Shown in pieces: positions 9,264 through 20,957 of a DNA stretch of 64,000 nucleotides (its first letter is position 1; the number at the start of each line of letters is the position of its first letter). The DNA comes from Pelagibacterium sp. 26DY04. GTDB lineage: Bacteria; Pseudomonadota; Alphaproteobacteria; Rhizobiales; Devosiaceae. The position numbers and the translations under genes were made by a program. Location: contig NZ_CP101731.1 of NCBI RefSeq assembly GCF_031202305.1, forward strand, positions 1,984,001-2,048,000, given 5' to 3'. A model generated the notes under the pieces. That model did not search any database, was not told where the DNA came from, and saw nothing but the letters and a program-made list of their open reading frames with translations.

Positions 9264-10274
9264 TTAGTCGATCAGGATGTCGGTGTAGAGCTCGGACGCA
9301 TCGGGCTCGGGATCGTTGGTGGCAAAATCGGCCGCTGCGGTGACGATGGCGCGGATGTCCTTTTCGACATCCTTGAGCTCGTCCTCGGCAGCGTAATTCT
9401 TCTCGATAATGCGCTTGCGCACCTGCTCGATCGGGTCACGCTCCGAACGCATGCTGGTCACTTCATCCTTGGAGCGATACTTCGCCGGATCGGACATGGA
9501 GTGACCGCGGTAACGGTAGGTGAGCATTTCGAGAATGTAGGGTCCCTTCCCTGACCGTGCGTGCTCGATGGCGCGCTCGGCAGCATCCTTGACCATGCGA
9601 ACGTCCATGCCATCGACCTGCTCGCCGGGAATACCGAAGGAGAGGCCGCGCTGGGAGAGATCGGTGGTGGCAGCAGCGCGCTCGAGCGAAGTGCCCATGG
9701 CGTATTTGTTGTTTTCGATCACGTAGACGACCGGCAGGTTCCAGAGCTTGGCCATATTGAAGCTCTCATAGACCTGGCCCTGGTTTGCGGCGCCGTCGCC
9801 GAAATAGGTGATCGAGACCGAGCCGTCGCCGCGATATTTGGAGGCGAAAGCAAGGCCCGTGCCGAGCGAAACCTGAGCGCCGACAATGCCGTTGCCGCCA
9901 TAAAATCGGTGTTCGTTGGAGAACATGTGCATCGAACCGCCCTTGCCTTTCGACAGGCCGCCTTGACGACCCGTCAATTCGGCCATCACGGCATTAGGAT
10001 CGAGCCCCATGACCAGCATGTGACCGTGATCGCGATATCCGGTGATCTGGGCATCTTCGCCCTTTTTCGACGCCATGGTGATCCCGGTCACCACGGCTTC
10101 CTGTCCGATATACAGGTGGCAGAAGCCGCCGATCAGGCCCATGCCATACATCTGGCCGGCCTTCTCCTCGAACCGGCGGATCAGCAGCATCTCGCGGAAT
10201 GCATGAAGCTCCTCGTCCTTGCTCAGTTCGGGTATGTTGGAAGTGGCCTTGGTGGCCGTCGCTTTACGCGCCAT
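9264..10274 (-). CDS. pdhA: Pyruvate dehydrogenase E1 alpha subunit
   Basis: A 336-residue thiamine diphosphate-dependent E1-alpha. The TPP-binding motif begins [17 protein letters not shown] and ends at [10 protein letters not shown], and the phosphorylation-loop-like segment is [17 protein letters not shown] chose the ATG at 10274 (MARKATATK), preceded by CCGGAG; the frame is open upstream but that extension is not family-like. First gene of the pdhABC operon. Confidence 0.97.
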   Translation of the reverse strand: MARKATATKATSNIPELSKDEELHAFREMLLIRRFEEKAGQMYGMGLIGGFCHLYIGQEAVVTGITMASKKGEDAQITGYRDHGHMLVMGLDPNAVMAELTGRQGGLSKGKGGSMHMFSNEHRFYGGNGIVGAQVSLGTGLAFASKYRGDGSVSITYFGDGAANQGQVYESFNMAKLWNLPVVYVIENNKYAMGTSLERAAATTDLSQRGLSFGIPGEQVDGMDVRMVKDAAERAIEHARSGKGPYILEMLTYRYRGHSMSDPAKYRSKDEVTSMRSERDPIEQVRKRIIEKNYAAEDELKDVEKDIRAIVTAAADFATNDPEPDASELYTDILID

Positions 10275-10474
10275 GCGACGTCTCCGGAAAGTGGATCGGT
10301 GCCGCCACCCCATTGGCGAGGTGCACGGGATGCGGGAGGCATTGATGCACAATACCGCGGCCGATGCTACCGGCAAAGGGGTCGCGTGACGGCGCGAGAC
10401 CGGATAAACGTCTATAAAATCGATGTATTTAATCGTTAACCGAATTTCGGTTCAGAACACTGATAAACTAAAAT

Positions 10475-10840
10475 TCAGTTTATGTCCTGCGCGTCAGGGA
10501 CGATGATGATATCGTCGGGATGGACCAGACCCAGGAGCGCTCGGGCCCGTTCAGTGAGAATGTCGGGATCCATCCGCCGCGGGTCGAAGAGCGCTATCCG
10601 ATGCTCATAGGAATCGATTTCAATTTCGAGCGCTGCCTGGCGGGCTTCAAGGAGGCGGATCTGCTCGAGCATCTCGCGCTGGCTATCAATGCCGAAGGCG
10701 CCCGTGACGACATGATAGCCCAGATAGCCCTGAAAGGCGAGCAAACCGGCGGTTATGCTCAACTTGAGGAGAATGGAAGGACGTTTGACGCGGGTGGGCA
10801 TGGAAACTCGAACCGTAGGACGCTGCCAAGCTTCCTTCAT
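10475..10840 (-). CDS. ftsB: Septum formation initiator family protein (FtsB/DivIC-like)
   Basis: A small bitopic division protein of up to 121 residues. A basic cytoplasmic N-terminus precedes one transmembrane segment (LSITAGLLAFQGYLGYHVV), then a coiled coil (REMLEQIRLLEARQAALEIE) and a short C-terminal domain with MDPDILTERARALLGLV. It may instead start at the ATG at 10801, leaving 108 residues. The eno-ftsB-pdhA neighbourhood is the usual alphaproteobacterial location. Confidence 0.88.
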   Translation of the reverse strand: MKEAWQRPTVRVSMPTRVKRPSILLKLSITAGLLAFQGYLGYHVVTGAFGIDSQREMLEQIRLLEARQAALEIEIDSYEHRIALFDPRRMDPDILTERARALLGLVHPDDIIIVPDAQDIN

Positions 10841-10879
10841 ACTTCGTCAAGCTTAAGGACTTCTTGCTTCGGTAGAGCT

Positions 10880-11842
10880 TCAGTCAGATACCGAAATGAT
10901 GATCTTGCCGATCGCCTCGCCTCCCCCGATGCGTTGGAGGGCCTCGGCTGCGCGCTCCAGGGGAAAGACGCTGTCGATGATCGGGATGAGCCGGCCGTCG
11001 ACACATTGTCCCGCCAATTGCGAGAAATCGGGTGGCGAGACCTCGTAAAATAGCACGCCCAGTCGCTTGCGTTGTGTTTTTCCGATGACGCTACCAAAGC
11101 AGGCGACGGAGAGAAGACTGCGGATGGTGCCGCCGATAACCACGAGCACGCCTCCCTCGCGAAGCGCCCTGGCGTAGGCACCGGCCGAGCGATGGGCGAC
11201 GACGTCGATGATCAGGTCATATTGGTCACCGGCAGTGGTGAAATCGATTGTGCGATAATCAATGAACGCATTGGCGCCCAGAGCAAGCACCCGGTCGCGC
11301 TTCCCCGGGCTATCAACGGCCGTGATCGCCGCACCGAGTTGCTTGGCCATCTGAATGGCAAAGGTTCCAACACCTCCACCGGCACCGTTGATGAGGATCG
11401 AGGGTTTGGGAACGGAACTCTTGCGCAGGCTTTGCAGGGCCAAAGCGCCCGCCTGGGGCAAGGTGGCGGCATCAATGAAACTCAGCCCATCCGGTATATG
11501 CGCCAGCGCTGATATTGGCGCGCATGCATATTCGGCAAAGCCACCCCAATTGCCGTCCGAAAGATCCCCGAAAACCGGATCGCCGACTGCAAAGCCCTCT
11601 GAACCTTCTCCGAGGGCTTCGATCACGCCGGCGATATCGGCACCGGCTATTTTGTGGGACGGACCGAAGGGCTCGGCAATCCGAGCCAAAGGCTTGCCGA
11701 TCAGCCGGTCCCAATCCCATGAATTGACCGATGCCGCGCAGACGCGCACCAGCACTTCGCCAGGCCCCGGTTTGGGAACGGGAACATCACAGAGCCTCAA
11801 TGTGTGGGGAGGACCGTAGCGTTTGGAAACGACCGCGCGCAT
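10880..11842 (-). CDS. NAD(P)-dependent medium-chain dehydrogenase/reductase (quinone oxidoreductase-like)
   Basis: A 320-residue zinc-independent MDR protein. The N-terminal GroES-like domain has CDVPVPKPGPGEVLVRV, and the Rossmann dinucleotide motif is NGAGGGVGTFAIQMAKQLGA. No structural zinc cysteine cluster is seen, so it belongs to the quinone oxidoreductase or alkenal reductase side of the superfamily. It sits between eno and ftsB, an insertion compared with the usual order. Substrate unknown. Confidence 0.88.
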   Translation of the reverse strand: MRAVVSKRYGPPHTLRLCDVPVPKPGPGEVLVRVCAASVNSWDWDRLIGKPLARIAEPFGPSHKIAGADIAGVIEALGEGSEGFAVGDPVFGDLSDGNWGGFAEYACAPISALAHIPDGLSFIDAATLPQAGALALQSLRKSSVPKPSILINGAGGGVGTFAIQMAKQLGAAITAVDSPGKRDRVLALGANAFIDYRTIDFTTAGDQYDLIIDVVAHRSAGAYARALREGGVLVVIGGTIRSLLSVACFGSVIGKTQRKRLGVLFYEVSPPDFSQLAGQCVDGRLIPIIDSVFPLERAAEALQRIGGGEAIGKIIISVSD

Positions 11843-11864
11843 TGCAGCCTCCCCAAGCGGCTCT

Positions 11865-13277
<1,413 letters not shown>

Positions 13278-13281
13278 CTAC

Positions 13282-13647
13282 CTAATTCCAGTAGGGATCG
13301 ACCTTATAGTAGGAGTAGGCTTCCTGCCGCGCATAGAGGCCATCGTCCTTGGTCAATTCGCTGATGGTATCGGCGGGCGCGGCTTCCAGTTCTTCCTTGG
13401 TGAAGGGCACGACATAACCGTCCTGGTCCTGATCATAATCGAGTGTGGCCCAAGGGACGGGATGGAACTTCTCACCCATTCCAAGGAAACCACCGAACCC
13501 GACAACGGCGAACATGATGGCGTTTTCGGTCTTGTCGAGGACGATATCCTCGACCTTGCCGATCCTCTGGCCGTCGAGATTGTAGACGTCAGTGCCGACG
13601 GCACGGGTGGCGCGGATGGCCGTGGTGTGGCCGGATGCAGTAGGCAT
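13282..13647 (-). CDS. PRC-barrel domain-containing protein
   Basis: A 121-residue soluble protein. The PRC-barrel core runs from GTDVYNLDGQRIGKVEDIVL to the strand VPFTKEELEAAP. The end is aromatic (YSYYKVDPYWN). GGAGG lies just upstream of the ATG at 13647, which is preferred to a start 14 codons earlier. Family members associate with envelope, RNA processing or photosynthetic reaction centres; the role here is unknown. Monocistronic with its own terminator. Confidence 0.88.
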   Translation of the reverse strand: MPTASGHTTAIRATRAVGTDVYNLDGQRIGKVEDIVLDKTENAIMFAVVGFGGFLGMGEKFHPVPWATLDYDQDQDGYVVPFTKEELEAAPADTISELTKDDGLYARQEAYSYYKVDPYWN

Positions 13648-13712
13648 GAGCAACCTCCGTGGTTTTGTTTTGCCGTCAACGGACAGCACACCACGGAGGT
13701 TCCTCGTTTTGC

Positions 13713-15011
13713 TCAGTCGCTGTCCTGGCGCATAAAGGCGAACGCGGCGAGGGTCATGACAGCGGCAAAGATCATGTAGTAGCCGACGGTGTGCAGGCCG
13801 AAGCTGGTCGCAAGCCAGGTGGCGATATAGGGCGCCAACGATGCGCCGAAAATACCGCCCAGATTGAATGTGAGCGAAGCACCGGTATAGCGCACGGCCG
13901 TCGGGAAGGGAGCGGCGAGCGCGGTGCCGAGCGGCCCATACGTCATGCCCATCAGCGCAAAGCCAAGGCAGAGGAAGAAGGTGACTCCGAATACATTGCC
14001 CGAGCCGAACAGCGGCGCGAGCACCAGCCCGAAAATGCCGATGGCGACGGAAACCAGCACCATGACGCGACGCATGCCGTAGCGGTCGGCGAGGATGGCC
14101 GTGGGCGGGATCAGCAGGCCGAAGAAAACCACGCCGATCATCTGCATGACGAGGAATTCTTCGCGGCTATAGCCCAGTTGTGCCGTGCCCCAGCTCAGCG
14201 AAAATACCGTCATGATGTAGAACAGCACGAACGTGGCCAGCGCGGCCATGGTGCCGAGAACGAGGCTCACCTTGTGACGCTTGAAGAGGTCGAGAAAAGG
14301 CACTTCGACCCGTTCGGCCTTTTCCATCGCCTTGGCGAATTCGGGCGTTTCGGAGATCTTCAGACGAATGAAGAGCCCGACGATCACCAGAAGCGCGCTG
14401 GCGATAAAGGGAACCCGCCAGCCCCAGGCGAAGAACTGATCTTCACTGAGCACTTCGGCGAGCAGCAGGAACACGCAGGTGGCGAGGAAAAAGCCCACCG
14501 GAGCGCCAAGCTGGGGGAACATGCCGTACCAGGCGCGCTTGCCTTCCGGGGCGTTTTCAGTGGCGAGCAGGACCGCGCCGCCCCATTCACCACCCAGGCC
14601 GATCCCCTGCCCCAGCCGGCACAGAGCGAGCAGCAGCGGCGCGACGACGCCGATCTGGGCGTAGGTCGGCAGGAAACCGATGAGCACGGTGGAAATACCC
14701 ATGGTCAGCAGCGCCGCGACCAGCGTCGCCTTGCGTCCGATGCGGTCTCCATAGTGCCCGAAGATCGCAGCTCCCACCGGGCGCGCGAAAAAGGCGATGG
14801 CGAAGGTCGCGAGCGAAGAAAGCAGCGCCAACATGGAATCGCCAGCCGGGAAGAAAAGCTGCGGAAATACGATCACCGCGGCAGTGGCGTAGATGTAGAA
14901 ATCGAAGAATTCGATGGTCGTTCCGATCATCGAAGCGGCGAGGACGCGGCGGGCGGAATTGCCTGTCGCGGCCGGCGCCGCAGCGGGTGCGGCAGTGGTG
15001 GTGGTCGACAT
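13713..15011 (-). CDS. MFS transporter, metabolite:H+ symporter (MHS) type
   Basis: A 432-residue major facilitator of the ProP/ShiA-like MHS group. GTTIEFFDFYIYATAAVIVF opens helix 1, and the MFS loop motif is GDRIGRKATLV. GLGGEWGGAVLLATENAP is the MHS-specific helix 5 signature. Twelve hydrophobic segments are expected. The ATG at 15011 is preferred over an upstream TTG. Substrate is likely an organic acid, osmolyte or shikimate-like compound; not determinable from sequence alone. Confidence 0.92.
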   Translation of the reverse strand: MSTTTTAAPAAAPAATGNSARRVLAASMIGTTIEFFDFYIYATAAVIVFPQLFFPAGDSMLALLSSLATFAIAFFARPVGAAIFGHYGDRIGRKATLVAALLTMGISTVLIGFLPTYAQIGVVAPLLLALCRLGQGIGLGGEWGGAVLLATENAPEGKRAWYGMFPQLGAPVGFFLATCVFLLLAEVLSEDQFFAWGWRVPFIASALLVIVGLFIRLKISETPEFAKAMEKAERVEVPFLDLFKRHKVSLVLGTMAALATFVLFYIMTVFSLSWGTAQLGYSREEFLVMQMIGVVFFGLLIPPTAILADRYGMRRVMVLVSVAIGIFGLVLAPLFGSGNVFGVTFFLCLGFALMGMTYGPLGTALAAPFPTAVRYTGASLTFNLGGIFGASLAPYIATWLATSFGLHTVGYYMIFAAVMTLAAFAFMRQDSD

Positions 15012-15215
15012 GGTCTTGTCCGGGCGCACGAGACTGATCGGCGGCCGGAAGAAGCCGCCGCACAAAGCGGATGGCGCCGTTGATGATCAACGCTTTGGGC
15101 GCGCGAACGGGAGGAGAACGTCCGAGCGCCGGCGTGGAGTACCGCACGGTACGGTTCGACGCAAACGTTTTTGAAACAGCGTTTCGGGACGAAAAGTCGC
15201 GGGTTGGCGGAGAGA

Positions 15216-15389
15216 TCAGTCGCGCTTGTGGCTATCGAGATCGCGGTTTTGCTTATCGGATAGCTTGCGCTGCCGGTCCCTCTCGGCTTTGGTGCGGCCG
15301 AATTTGGCGCGATTGGCCTCGGCTGCCTGTTCTTTCTCGGCGCGGGCCTTTGCCTTGCGCGCCTGACGGAGGTTGACGATTTCTGCCAT
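15216..15389 (-). CDS. DUF4169 family protein
   Basis: A 57-residue highly basic, charged protein beginning MAEIVNLRQARKAKARA and containing the family stretch AKFGRTKAERDRQRKL. DUF4169 proteins are short and largely restricted to Alphaproteobacteria; function unknown. Likely one long helix rich in Arg, Lys and Glu, so nucleic-acid or ribosome contact is possible but unsupported. Confidence 0.88.
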   Translation of the reverse strand: MAEIVNLRQARKAKARAEKEQAAEANRAKFGRTKAERDRQRKLSDKQNRDLDSHKRD

Positions 15390-15608
15390 GGGAACGCGCG
15401 GGATCGAACTTCTTCGGGTGGAACAATGAAGCGCTGCGGGTCTCCGGGTCAAGCCCAAGACGACGAGATGGAAAGAATCGCGCTTATCGCCGGGGCCCTC
15501 CGGAGAAAATCCTGAAGACGCAATATGAGGTTACGCGTACTCGTCCGGCGCTGCCACCGACCGGATGCCGACACAAGGCCGGCATGCCTCCGGAGTGAAT
15601 TGCCCTCC

Positions 15609-17243
<1,635 letters not shown>

Positions 17244-17298
17244 TTACCTTACATATGCCGCTTTCGATTCGAAGCGCGAAATTGCCGCGCCCACACAA

Positions 17299-17323
17299 AA
17301 AAGAAGGGGATGTCTCCATCCCC
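17299..17323 (-). terminator. Intrinsic terminator of secG
   Basis: A 7-bp stem GGGGATG / CATCCCC with a 4-nt loop is followed on the minus strand by CTTCTTTTTTG. It lies between secG and pyrG, about 25 bp past the secG stop. It should limit read-through from secG into pyrG. Confidence 0.8.
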
Positions 17324-17348
17324 AATCTTTGAAACCTGTCCGGCGGGT

Positions 17349-17936
17349 TTAATTGCCGGGGGTGGTTGTCGGTTGCGCCGCCGGCGCAGGTTCGTCAGTC
17401 GTCGGCTCGGCCGGAGTTGCAGGCGCCTCTTCCGCTTCAGCGGGCGCAGGCTCGGCTTGTTCGGCAGGCGCGTCGACAACAGGTTCCTCGGCGGCCGGCT
17501 CGGCCGGTGCCACGGGGGCCGTCAGGTCCGGCTCTGCCGCAGGAGCGGCTTCGTCGGTGGCGGCCGGCGCGGCAAGGTCCTCGTTTTCAGCAGCAGGCTC
17601 AGTCGGGACGGAAAGATCGTCATTGCCCGTCCCCAGCGCATCGAGCGCGTCGAGAACGGTTGCCGGGCTGCCGTCGGGGTTCTGGGCTGCCTGATCGAGG
17701 ATCGAGGACGCACTGCGGTCGGACTGGCTGATGATGGTCAGGCCGATCGCTGTGACCATGAAGAGGGTACCAAGGATCGCCGTGGTGCGGGTCAACAGAT
17801 TGGCCGAACTGCGAGCGGACATGAAGCCACCGCCGCCGCCCATGCCGAGGCCGCCGCCTTCTGACCGCTGGAGCAGGATCACGACGATCATGGCGATCAC
17901 GATCAACAGATAGGCGACAATCAGTACTGTGGCCAT
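17349..17936 (-). CDS. secG: Preprotein translocase subunit SecG
   Basis: A 195-residue SecG. Two transmembrane segments (about residues 3-21 and 52-72) flank the conserved QRSEGGGLGMGGGGGFM loop. It ends in an unusually long tail (about residues 95-195) made almost entirely of Ala, Pro, Glu and Thr with PAEPA-type repeats. SecG assists SecYE during protein export. AAAGGA precedes the ATG. Enterobacterial SecG is about 110 residues, so the tail is an extension. Confidence 0.95.
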   Translation of the reverse strand: MATVLIVAYLLIVIAMIVVILLQRSEGGGLGMGGGGGFMSARSSANLLTRTTAILGTLFMVTAIGLTIISQSDRSASSILDQAAQNPDGSPATVLDALDALGTGNDDLSVPTEPAAENEDLAAPAATDEAAPAAEPDLTAPVAPAEPAAEEPVVDAPAEQAEPAPAEAEEAPATPAEPTTDEPAPAAQPTTTPGN

Positions 17937-18156
17937 GTAACGGTTCGTCCTTTAACAACTCACGCCTCGGCGCGGCATATGGGAGCCAGGCGCCGTTGGC
18001 GCAATACCCTGACATTTATGGTGCTTAACAACTCAAGCCCTGCCCGTCCGGCGGGACGTGGAGCAAGGCTTTGCACAGGCATCGCGTTGGGCGGCGTTCT
18101 ACACGCAAAGATCGGCATTGGCCAGCCCCAGAACGCCACAGTTTTCCCCAACTGCT

Positions 18157-18912
18157 TCAGGCGGCAACGATGATGGAAAAGAAGTCGTTGGCCAGAAGGC
18201 TCGCCCCTCCCACGAGCGCGCCGTTGACATTGGCGGTCCTGAGGATTTCGCCGGCATTGTCGGGCTTTACCGAGCCGCCGTATAAAAGAAGTGCCGCCTC
18301 TCCCGCCGCGCCGAACCGTTCAACGAGCAGCGCGCGCATATGGGCGTGCATTTCCGCGATATCGCCAATAGTGGCGGTGCGACCGGTCCCGATGGCCCAA
18401 ACCGGTTCGTAGGCGACGATTATCTGGGTGTTGCCGAAATCATCGGGAAGCGATTGGGCGAGCTGCTCGGCCACCACCTGATTCGCCCGCCCCTGCTCGC
18501 GTTCGGCTTCAGTTTCACCGACGCACACGATCGGGACGAGGCCGGCCGCCAGCGCGGCTCGCACCTTTTCGCTCACCATGGCGCTGGTTTCACCATGGTC
18601 GGCGCGGCGCTCGGAATGGCCTAAAATAACGTGAGAAGCTCCGGCGTCGAACAGCATGGTGGCGCTGACATCGCCGGTATGAGCGCCGCTGACCTTGGCG
18701 TGGCAATCCTGCCCGCCGATGCGAATGGGGCTCCCCTCGGCGCGTTGCGCCGCCCGATGGATGAGGGTGGCGGGCGGACAGATGAGCACATCACTGGCGA
18801 TCTCGCCGGCTTCCTCCAGCAATGTTTTGAGGTGGGCAAGCTGCTCGAGCGCCGCCCCCGTTCCATTCATCTTCCAGTTCCCGGCAATCAGCGGCCGCAA
18901 TTGCTCCTGCAT
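18157..18912 (-). CDS. tpiA: Triosephosphate isomerase
   Basis: A 251-residue TIM barrel interconverting dihydroxyacetone phosphate and glyceraldehyde 3-phosphate. The catalytic Lys is in AGNWKMNG, the His in ILGHSERR and the Glu in AYEPVWAIGTG. I chose the ATG at 18912; a GTG at 18936 would add 8 residues that are not family-like. Divergent from ppiD. Confidence 0.97.
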   Translation of the reverse strand: MQEQLRPLIAGNWKMNGTGAALEQLAHLKTLLEEAGEIASDVLICPPATLIHRAAQRAEGSPIRIGGQDCHAKVSGAHTGDVSATMLFDAGASHVILGHSERRADHGETSAMVSEKVRAALAAGLVPIVCVGETEAEREQGRANQVVAEQLAQSLPDDFGNTQIIVAYEPVWAIGTGRTATIGDIAEMHAHMRALLVERFGAAGEAALLLYGGSVKPDNAGEILRTANVNGALVGGASLLANDFFSIIVAA

Positions 18913-19080
18913 CCCTACCCCAACAACGCCTTGCACGCATAATCAGAATGGCTTAACCCGGCCTCCGCAAGCGTGCTTGCAGGGCCTTATGCACCCTGTC
19001 TATTATGCGCGCGCCTCGAACGCCATAGGGCAGCGCCTAAGACAATAGGCGAGTGCCCGCCTTCAACCGATCGGACCACA

Positions 19081-20949
19081 ATGCTCGACAATCTCCGCAA
19101 TTTCGGCCGCAGCTGGATCGCCAAAATCCTCCTGGGTGTGCTTATCATCGCCGTGGCTGGTTTCGGGATTCCGAGCGTTTTTCTGGACCTCAACGCCAAT
19201 ACCGTGGCGCGCGTGGGCGACCAGAACATTTCGGTGCGCGATTTCGACCAAGTCTACCGCTCGCAGCTCAACCAGTTCGCGGCCCAGACCGGGATGGCGC
19301 CCACGGCGCAGCAGGCCGTCAGCTATGGCCTGCCCAACGCGGCGATCGCGCGGCTGGCCAACGACGCGTCGATCGAAATTCTGGCGCGAGACCTGGGCCT
19401 GGGTGCGTCGGACCAGAAGCTCGTCGAACTGGTGCGGCAGGATCCGAGCTTTGCCAGCGCCATGGGACTGTTCGACACCGGTGAATTTACAAACATGCTG
19501 CGCAATTCCGGCTTGACCGAGGCCGAATATCTCAACCTTCAGCGCCGCGCCGCCAGCCGCGAGCAGGTGGGAATGGTCTTCAACGGGGCCTACGTTCCGC
19601 AGGTGGCTCTCGATATCGCGCGCTCTTATGACAACGATCAGCGCACCATCGAATATGTCGAGCTCAATCCGGTGCTGTTCGAGGTGACCGAGGAGCCGAG
19701 CGAAGAAGAGCTGACCCAGTTCTTCGAGGAGAACCAGACGCGATTCCGGACCGTGGAAACGCGCCACGTGAGCCTCCTGCCGCTGACCGCTGAGGCACTG
19801 GCGGCCGGCGTCGAGGTCACCGAGGAAGAAATCGCCGCCGAATATGAGCGTACTGCCGGTCAATACGTTTCTCCCGAACGCCGTACCGTTCACCAACTGA
19901 CGCTGCCCGACGCGGAAGCGGCGCAGGCTTTTGCCGAAGGCATCGAGGCTGGGGCATCGTTTGCCAGCGTCGTCTCTCAAACCGGAATGCAGACCGAGGT
20001 GACCGAACTGGGCACCTTTGCGCAGGGTGAAATCACCGATGCGGCCGTCGCCCAAGCCGCCTTCGGGCTCGAGGAAAACGGCTATGCCGTGATCGAGGGC
20101 GCCGAGGGACAACGGGCTATCTGGGTGAGCTCCATTCAAGAGGAAGGCCAGGCTCCGCTGGAAGATGTTCGCGGGGAGCTGGAGCAGGCGCTGCGGCTGG
20201 AAAAGGCCCAGGACCTGTTGTTGACCGCCTATGACGAGATCGAGGAAGCGCGGGCGGCGTTCCTGCCGATCGAAGATGTGGCCGAGCGCTATGGGCTTGA
20301 AGCCCACGATCTCGCGTTGACCGCTGATGGGGCCGCGCTCGCCGAAATCGAGACCTTGCCGCAAGGTTCGACCCAAACCATCGTCGATGCAGTGTTCGCG
20401 GCGTCAGCCGATACGCGCGTTACGCCCGCGATCAATCTGGGATCGAACCGGACCGTGTTTTTCTCGGTCGAGGAGATCGAACCGGCGCGCGACCAGACGC
20501 TGGATGAAGTTCGGGACGAAGCGATCGCCGCCTGGCAGGATCTTCAGACCGACATGGCGATGACGCGCGCGGCCGAAGACATGGTGGCTGCGATCGACAG
20601 CGGCAGCGACCTGTTCACGGTTGCCGCCGAAAACGGGCAGACGCCACAGACATCTTCCCCCTTCACCCGCAACACGGCCAGCGCCGGGCTTGATCCGCAA
20701 GTGGCGCAGGCTGCCTTCCAGGGCGGCGAGGGGCATGCGGGTTACGTTCCCACCCAGGATGGCGGCATGGTGGTCTTCCAGGTGACCCAGGTGACGCCGG
20801 CCTCTGCGGATGCGACTTCGCAAGTGGCCGAGGCGATGGAAACCAGCTTCGCTGACCTGATCTTCGCCAGTTTCGTCGAAGGCCTGCGCCAGGATCTGGG
20901 TGTCAGGATCAACCAGGAAGCCCTTAACCGCGTGATCGGGCTGCAATAG
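19081..20949 (+). CDS. PpiD-like peptidyl-prolyl isomerase (SurA N-terminal domain)
   Basis: A 622-residue inner-membrane-anchored periplasmic chaperone. A short cytoplasmic N-terminus precedes one transmembrane helix (ILLGVLIIAVAGFGIPSVF), then a SurA-type helical domain. A central parvulin-like region (about residues 235-360) lacks the most conserved active-site pattern, which is common in PpiD. The C-terminal domain is long. The ATG at 19081 is chosen by the family start MLDNLRNFGRSWIAKILL. It ends 8 bp before trpE, so it leads the trp gene run. Confidence 0.9.
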   Translation: MLDNLRNFGRSWIAKILLGVLIIAVAGFGIPSVFLDLNANTVARVGDQNISVRDFDQVYRSQLNQFAAQTGMAPTAQQAVSYGLPNAAIARLANDASIEILARDLGLGASDQKLVELVRQDPSFASAMGLFDTGEFTNMLRNSGLTEAEYLNLQRRAASREQVGMVFNGAYVPQVALDIARSYDNDQRTIEYVELNPVLFEVTEEPSEEELTQFFEENQTRFRTVETRHVSLLPLTAEALAAGVEVTEEEIAAEYERTAGQYVSPERRTVHQLTLPDAEAAQAFAEGIEAGASFASVVSQTGMQTEVTELGTFAQGEITDAAVAQAAFGLEENGYAVIEGAEGQRAIWVSSIQEEGQAPLEDVRGELEQALRLEKAQDLLLTAYDEIEEARAAFLPIEDVAERYGLEAHDLALTADGAALAEIETLPQGSTQTIVDAVFAASADTRVTPAINLGSNRTVFFSVEEIEPARDQTLDEVRDEAIAAWQDLQTDMAMTRAAEDMVAAIDSGSDLFTVAAENGQTPQTSSPFTRNTASAGLDPQVAQAAFQGGEGHAGYVPTQDGGMVVFQVTQVTPASADATSQVAEAMETSFADLIFASFVEGLRQDLGVRINQEALNRVIGLQ

Positions 20950-20957
20950 GCGGGATC

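Noticed and set aside
13659..15083. A 474-codon open frame opposite the MFS transporter
   Set aside because: Very rich in His, Arg, Glu and Asp as expected from the antisense of a hydrophobic membrane protein; not a gene.
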